Assembly (NCBI GenBank): GCA_965662775.1
Contig: CBFIIW010000020.1
Location: forward strand, 1 to 35,076
Reading direction: 5' to 3'
DNA from: UBA7985 sp002690455
GTDB lineage: Bacteria; Pseudomonadota; Alphaproteobacteria; UBA7985
DNA: 35,076 bases
The position numbers and the translations under genes are program-made. The notes below the pieces were generated by a model. The model did not search any database. It was not told the DNA's origin and saw only the letters and a program-made list of their open reading frames with translations. This document shows positions 32,260 to 35,076 of the stretch, piece after piece; within the stretch, counting starts at the first letter, position 1, and each line of letters begins with the position of its first letter.

Positions 32260-32967
32260 ATGAACCTGCAAGAAGCCAAGGCACAAGCCTTTGACGCAAC
32301 CGAAATCAGCGGACACCGACGGCGCCTGCGTAACCGGCTTATCAGAGGTGGCGCCGAAGCACTGGCAGATTACGAAGTACTGGAAATGCTGTTGTTTACG
32401 GCTCTTCCGCGCGGGGACACAAAGACATTGGCCAAGGCGCTGATTGTTCGATTTGGGACGCTTGGCGATGTTCTGTCGGCGTCATTGGATGAGTTGATGA
32501 GAATGACAGGTGTTGGCCAAGCTGCGGCAGCCTCCATTGCCGTAGTACGGGAAGCTTCGCTACGGCTTGCTGCGGCGCAGATTGCGGACAAACCACTGCT
32601 GACGTCCTTTGATGCTTTGCTCGAATATTGCCGCCTGCACCTCAGCCATAGCCGGGTTGAGGAGTTTCACCTTCTGTTTCTCGATACAAAGAACCGACTG
32701 ATCCGCCACGAGCGACAGGGCATCGGTACAGTCGATCAGGCGCCAGTTTACGTCCGAGAGGTGCTGCGCCGCGCCTCGGACCTGGGGTCAACCAACATCA
32801 TCATGCTGCACAATCATCCCTCAGGCGACCCGGCACCTTCGCGCGCGGATATTGCGATAACCAATCAGGTAATGGACGCTGGTCGGCCGCTGGGCGTGAA
32901 GGTGCATGACCATCTGATCATTGGTAAGTCAGGCCACGTGTCCTTAAAGAGTAAGGGACTGATCTAA
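32260..32967 (+). CDS. radC: RadC family JAB-domain protein
   Basis: This 235-residue protein has an N-terminal helix-hairpin-helix-like region (RRRLRNRLIRGGAEALADYE, LDELMRMTGVGQAAAASI) and a C-terminal JAB/MPN+ metalloprotease-like domain with the JAMM motif HNHPSGDPAPSRAD (184-197; His184, His186, Asp197) and FHLLFLDTKNRLI. The historical link to radiation repair has been withdrawn in Escherichia coli, so the function is uncertain; relatives occur in competence and mobile-element contexts. The 151-base gap upstream is AT-rich (TTGAAAAAA, CCTATAGG) and may hold a promoter. Confidence 0.93.
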   Translation: MNLQEAKAQAFDATEISGHRRRLRNRLIRGGAEALADYEVLEMLLFTALPRGDTKTLAKALIVRFGTLGDVLSASLDELMRMTGVGQAAAASIAVVREASLRLAAAQIADKPLLTSFDALLEYCRLHLSHSRVEEFHLLFLDTKNRLIRHERQGIGTVDQAPVYVREVLRRASDLGSTNIIMLHNHPSGDPAPSRADIAITNQVMDAGRPLGVKVHDHLIIGKSGHVSLKSKGLI

Positions 32968-32995
32968 GACGAATGGGCTGAAAGGCTGCCGAGCG

Positions 32996-34312
32996 ATGAT
33001 CCCGCGCTATTCCCGACCCGATATGGTTTCCGTCTGGGAACCAGCGAACAAATTCCGAATTTGGTACCTCATCGAGGCGCATGCAACGCAAGCACAGGCC
33101 GATCTCGGCGTCGTGCCACAGCAGGCCGCAGACGCAGTCTGGATGGTGCGGGACCGGATGGAAGCCCGCGATATCGACGTTGCTGCGATCGACAAGATCG
33201 AGGCTGAGGTCAAGCACGACGTCATCGCTTTTTTAACCTGGCTGGCCAGGCTGGTGGGCGAGGAAAGTCGGTTTGTTCATCAGGGGATGACCTCTTCGGA
33301 CGTGCTCGACACAACCCTTGCGGTTCAAATGAAGGAAGCCGGGGCCTTGCTGCTCAGCGGTTCAGGGCGCTTGCTGGACGCGCTTAAGGCGCGCGCGCAG
33401 GCGCTAAAGCACGTGCCGACCATCGGGCGTAGCCATGCCATTCACGCTGAACCGACGACCTTCGGCCTGAAGCTCTTGGGTCACTACGCTATGATCCAGC
33501 GCTGTCATGACCGACTTGCTCAGGCCATTGACGAGGTCTCGACCTGTGCGATCTCTGGCGCAGTTGGCACTTTTGCTAACATTGACCCGGCGGTGGAAGC
33601 TCACGTCGCTGCTGCGATGGGGCTTCATGTCGAACCCCACTCAACGCAGGTTATCCCGCGCGACCGACATGCCAACTTCTTCAACGCATGCGCGCTCATG
33701 GCCTCGGCGATCGAAAACCTAGCGGTCGAAATTCGCCACCTGCAGCGCTCTGAAGTGCGGGAGGCAGAGGAGTTCTTCTCCGCCGGACAGAAGGGCTCGT
33801 CCGCCATGCCGCACAAGCGGAACCCGGTGCTGACCGAGAACCTAACTGGTTTGGCCCGGTATATCCGCGCACAGGCGCTGCCGGCCATGGAGAACGTTGC
33901 GCTCTGGCACGAGCGGGATATCTCACATTCTTCGGTTGAACGGATGATTGCGCCTGACGTGACGATCACGCTGGATTTCGCACTGCATCGTCTTGCTGGG
34001 GTGATTGAAAAGCTGGTGGTCTATCCTGAGCAGATGATGGCGAACATCGAGGGCATGGGCGGGCTGGTGCACTCACAACGCATCTTGCTGGCTCTGACCC
34101 AGGCGGGGATGAGCCGCGAAGACGCTTACCGTGTGGTGCAGACCAATGCGATGGCGGTCTGGCACGAGGGCGGGCAGCTGCTAGATCGTCTGCTGGATGA
34201 CACGCAGGTGGTTGAAGCGTTAGGGGAAGAGGCTTTGCGGGGATTTTTTGATCTGGACTACCACTTCAAGCATGTCGATACGATTTTCAGGCGGGTTTTT
34301 GCCGAGCCCTGA
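32996..34312 (+). CDS. purB: Adenylosuccinate lyase
   Basis: This 438-residue fumarase/aspartase-superfamily enzyme cleaves SAICAR and adenylosuccinate, releasing fumarate, in purine synthesis. It has TSSDVLDT (99-106), the catalytic-histidine loop GRSHAIHAEPTTFG (144-157) and the superfamily signature GSSAMPHKRNP (267-277). It follows radC by 28 bases. It is directly followed by the rplJ leader, an unusual neighbour: rplK-rplA normally occupy that place. Confidence 0.96.
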   Translation: MIPRYSRPDMVSVWEPANKFRIWYLIEAHATQAQADLGVVPQQAADAVWMVRDRMEARDIDVAAIDKIEAEVKHDVIAFLTWLARLVGEESRFVHQGMTSSDVLDTTLAVQMKEAGALLLSGSGRLLDALKARAQALKHVPTIGRSHAIHAEPTTFGLKLLGHYAMIQRCHDRLAQAIDEVSTCAISGAVGTFANIDPAVEAHVAAAMGLHVEPHSTQVIPRDRHANFFNACALMASAIENLAVEIRHLQRSEVREAEEFFSAGQKGSSAMPHKRNPVLTENLTGLARYIRAQALPAMENVALWHERDISHSSVERMIAPDVTITLDFALHRLAGVIEKLVVYPEQMMANIEGMGGLVHSQRILLALTQAGMSREDAYRVVQTNAMAVWHEGGQLLDRLLDDTQVVEALGEEALRGFFDLDYHFKHVDTIFRRVFAEP

Positions 34313-34379
34313 GGGCGCCTATTCTGCAGGTCTTCGGCCAAGCGGGTCCAGCCATGCAGACGCATAAGCGATTTACCGG

Positions 34380-34407
34380 TTGAGTCTCGGTGAAGGGAGC
34401 TTATACC
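34380..34407 (+). promoter_or_regulatory. Putative promoter of rplJ
   Basis: TTGAGT (34380-34385) and TATACC (34402-34407) are 16 bases apart. Transcription would begin near 34413, just ahead of the conserved leader segment CTGTCCAAGACCGCCGGTG. This makes rplJ independent of purB. Confidence 0.5.
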
Positions 34408-34412
34408 CACCT

Positions 34413-34630
34413 TCGACTGTCCAAGACCGCCGGTGAGTCCAAGAGGCTCTTAATCATCGCCTGCGCAGACGAGCAAGAACCATGTCGATCAGCCTCTGCG
34501 TCTCCGGACGCGTCCTGAGGATGGTCTGCGTTTTTCTCCGAAACTTGTTGTTCAGTCGTTTTTAACGAACCGGCCTACCTGCGCCTTTTGGTTTGCTGGT
34601 TGGCCCAAACCTGAAGAAGGAGGCGTTCCC
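34413..34630 (+). promoter_or_regulatory. Ribosomal protein L10 leader (autoregulatory 5' UTR)
   Basis: The untranslated leader before rplJ starts with CTGTCCAAGACCGCCGGTG (34417-34435), which resembles the sequence I recall upstream of rplJ in other alphaproteobacteria. AGAGGCT (34442-34448) pairs with AGCCTCT (34491-34497), and next to it GCGTC/GACGC forms a tight hairpin with a 4-base loop (34498-34511). This fits the L10(L12)4-binding leader by which L10 represses its own translation. The exact kink-turn was not resolved by eye. A T-rich run (TTTTTC, about 34532) follows. Confidence 0.6.
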
Positions 34631-35076
34631 TTGGATCGTTCTGAAAAGGAAGCCCTCGTCGCCGAAATCAAGTCGGCCTTCGAAGAAAGCGCTATCGTGC
34701 TGGTCTCTCGCCAGTCCGGTATGACCGTGTCTGAAGCTCAGGACCTCCGCGCGCGAATGCGTGCAGCGGGTGCGAAGCATCGGGTTGTAAAAAATCGTCT
34801 CGTCAAGATCGCCATCGAAGGTGGCGCTTTTGAAGGCATTGGCGATTTGCTCACCGGCCCGACCTCGATTTCGTACGCCGACGACCCCGTGGGTCCAGCC
34901 AAGGCGCTGTCCGAATTCGCCAAAGACCTCGACAAGATCGAAGTCCTTGGCGGTGCGATGGACGGCAAGGCCCTGAGCGCCAGCGAAGTTGATGCCCTGG
35001 CAAAACTGCCATCGCTCGACCAGCTGCGGGCCCAGATCATTGGTCTCCTGAATGCTCCTGCATCCAAGATCGTGGG
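34631..35076 (+). CDS. rplJ: 50S ribosomal protein L10, 3' end outside the window
   Basis: The first 148 codons of ribosomal protein L10 are present, starting at TTG (34631-34633) with a strong ribosome site AAGGAGG about 8 bases upstream. The protein begins DRSEKEALVAEIKSAFEES and continues with VVKNRLVKIAIEG and LLTGPTSISYADD, typical of L10. L10 anchors the L7/L12 stalk on 23S rRNA and, bound to L7/L12, represses its own operon through the leader. The family is about 172 residues, so roughly the last 20-25 are missing. rplL would be expected next. Confidence 0.95.
   Translation, partial: MDRSEKEALVAEIKSAFEESAIVLVSRQSGMTVSEAQDLRARMRAAGAKHRVVKNRLVKIAIEGGAFEGIGDLLTGPTSISYADDPVGPAKALSEFAKDLDKIEVLGGAMDGKALSASEVDALAKLPSLDQLRAQIIGLLNAPASKIV

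Overview
The window is a gene-dense, GC-rich (roughly 60% by eye) piece of chromosome that looks alphaproteobacterial, most likely a Rhodospirillales-like lineage. The clues are a DUF2125 protein beside a ChaC-type cyclotransferase, the tlpA/argH/lptM/lysA block, a chorismate mutase-hisC-tyrC block, hisZ-purA, sfsA-map-radC and a small zf-CHCC protein. The lineage is an inference from gene content and order, not from a search. I see no phage, insertion sequence, CRISPR array, rRNA or plasmid functions.

Layout, left to right. (1) 1-1199: end of a hypothetical gene (- strand), a tRNA-Arg(CCG) with a direct repeat downstream, and a small zinc-finger protein. (2) 1276-6131: an argH-lptM-lysA operon (-) diverging from three TlpA-like thiol-disulfide proteins (+), the first two with twin-arginine signals. 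(3) 6174-8059: chaC (-) diverging from a DUF2125 protein (+). (4) 8113-11751: a four-gene operon (-), methyltransferase-chorismate mutase-hisC-tyrC, diverging from (5) 11840-18867: gloB, glmM, thiD, an AlaX-type editing protein, hisZ, purA and rpe, all +. (6) 18868-19444: a 577-base non-coding gap with a strong hairpin and other dyads. (7) 19445-21324: an OmpA-like coiled-coil envelope protein and a small membrane protein. (8) 21336-26807: a - strand operon of a nadE-like gene, gltX, cysS, a small lipoprotein and an NADPH:quinone oxidoreductase. (9) 26995-30471: pyruvate carboxylase (-). (10) 30561-34312: sfsA, map, radC, purB (+). (11) 34313-35076: a promoter and L10-type leader, then the start of rplJ, cut by the window edge.

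Most genes are core metabolism and translation: lysine, arginine, aromatic amino acid, histidine, purine and thiamine synthesis, cell-wall precursor supply, two tRNA synthetases and anaplerosis.

The most unusual feature is the nadE-like gene at 25422-26807. Its glutaminase domain keeps the complete Glu-Lys-Cys triad, but the synthetase domain has lost the ATP PP-loop and other catalytic segments while the frame stays open. Next in interest are the tandem Tat-exported TlpA paralogs, the purB-rplJ junction (rplKA would usually precede rplJ), and a chorismate mutase separated from hisC by one in-frame TAG.
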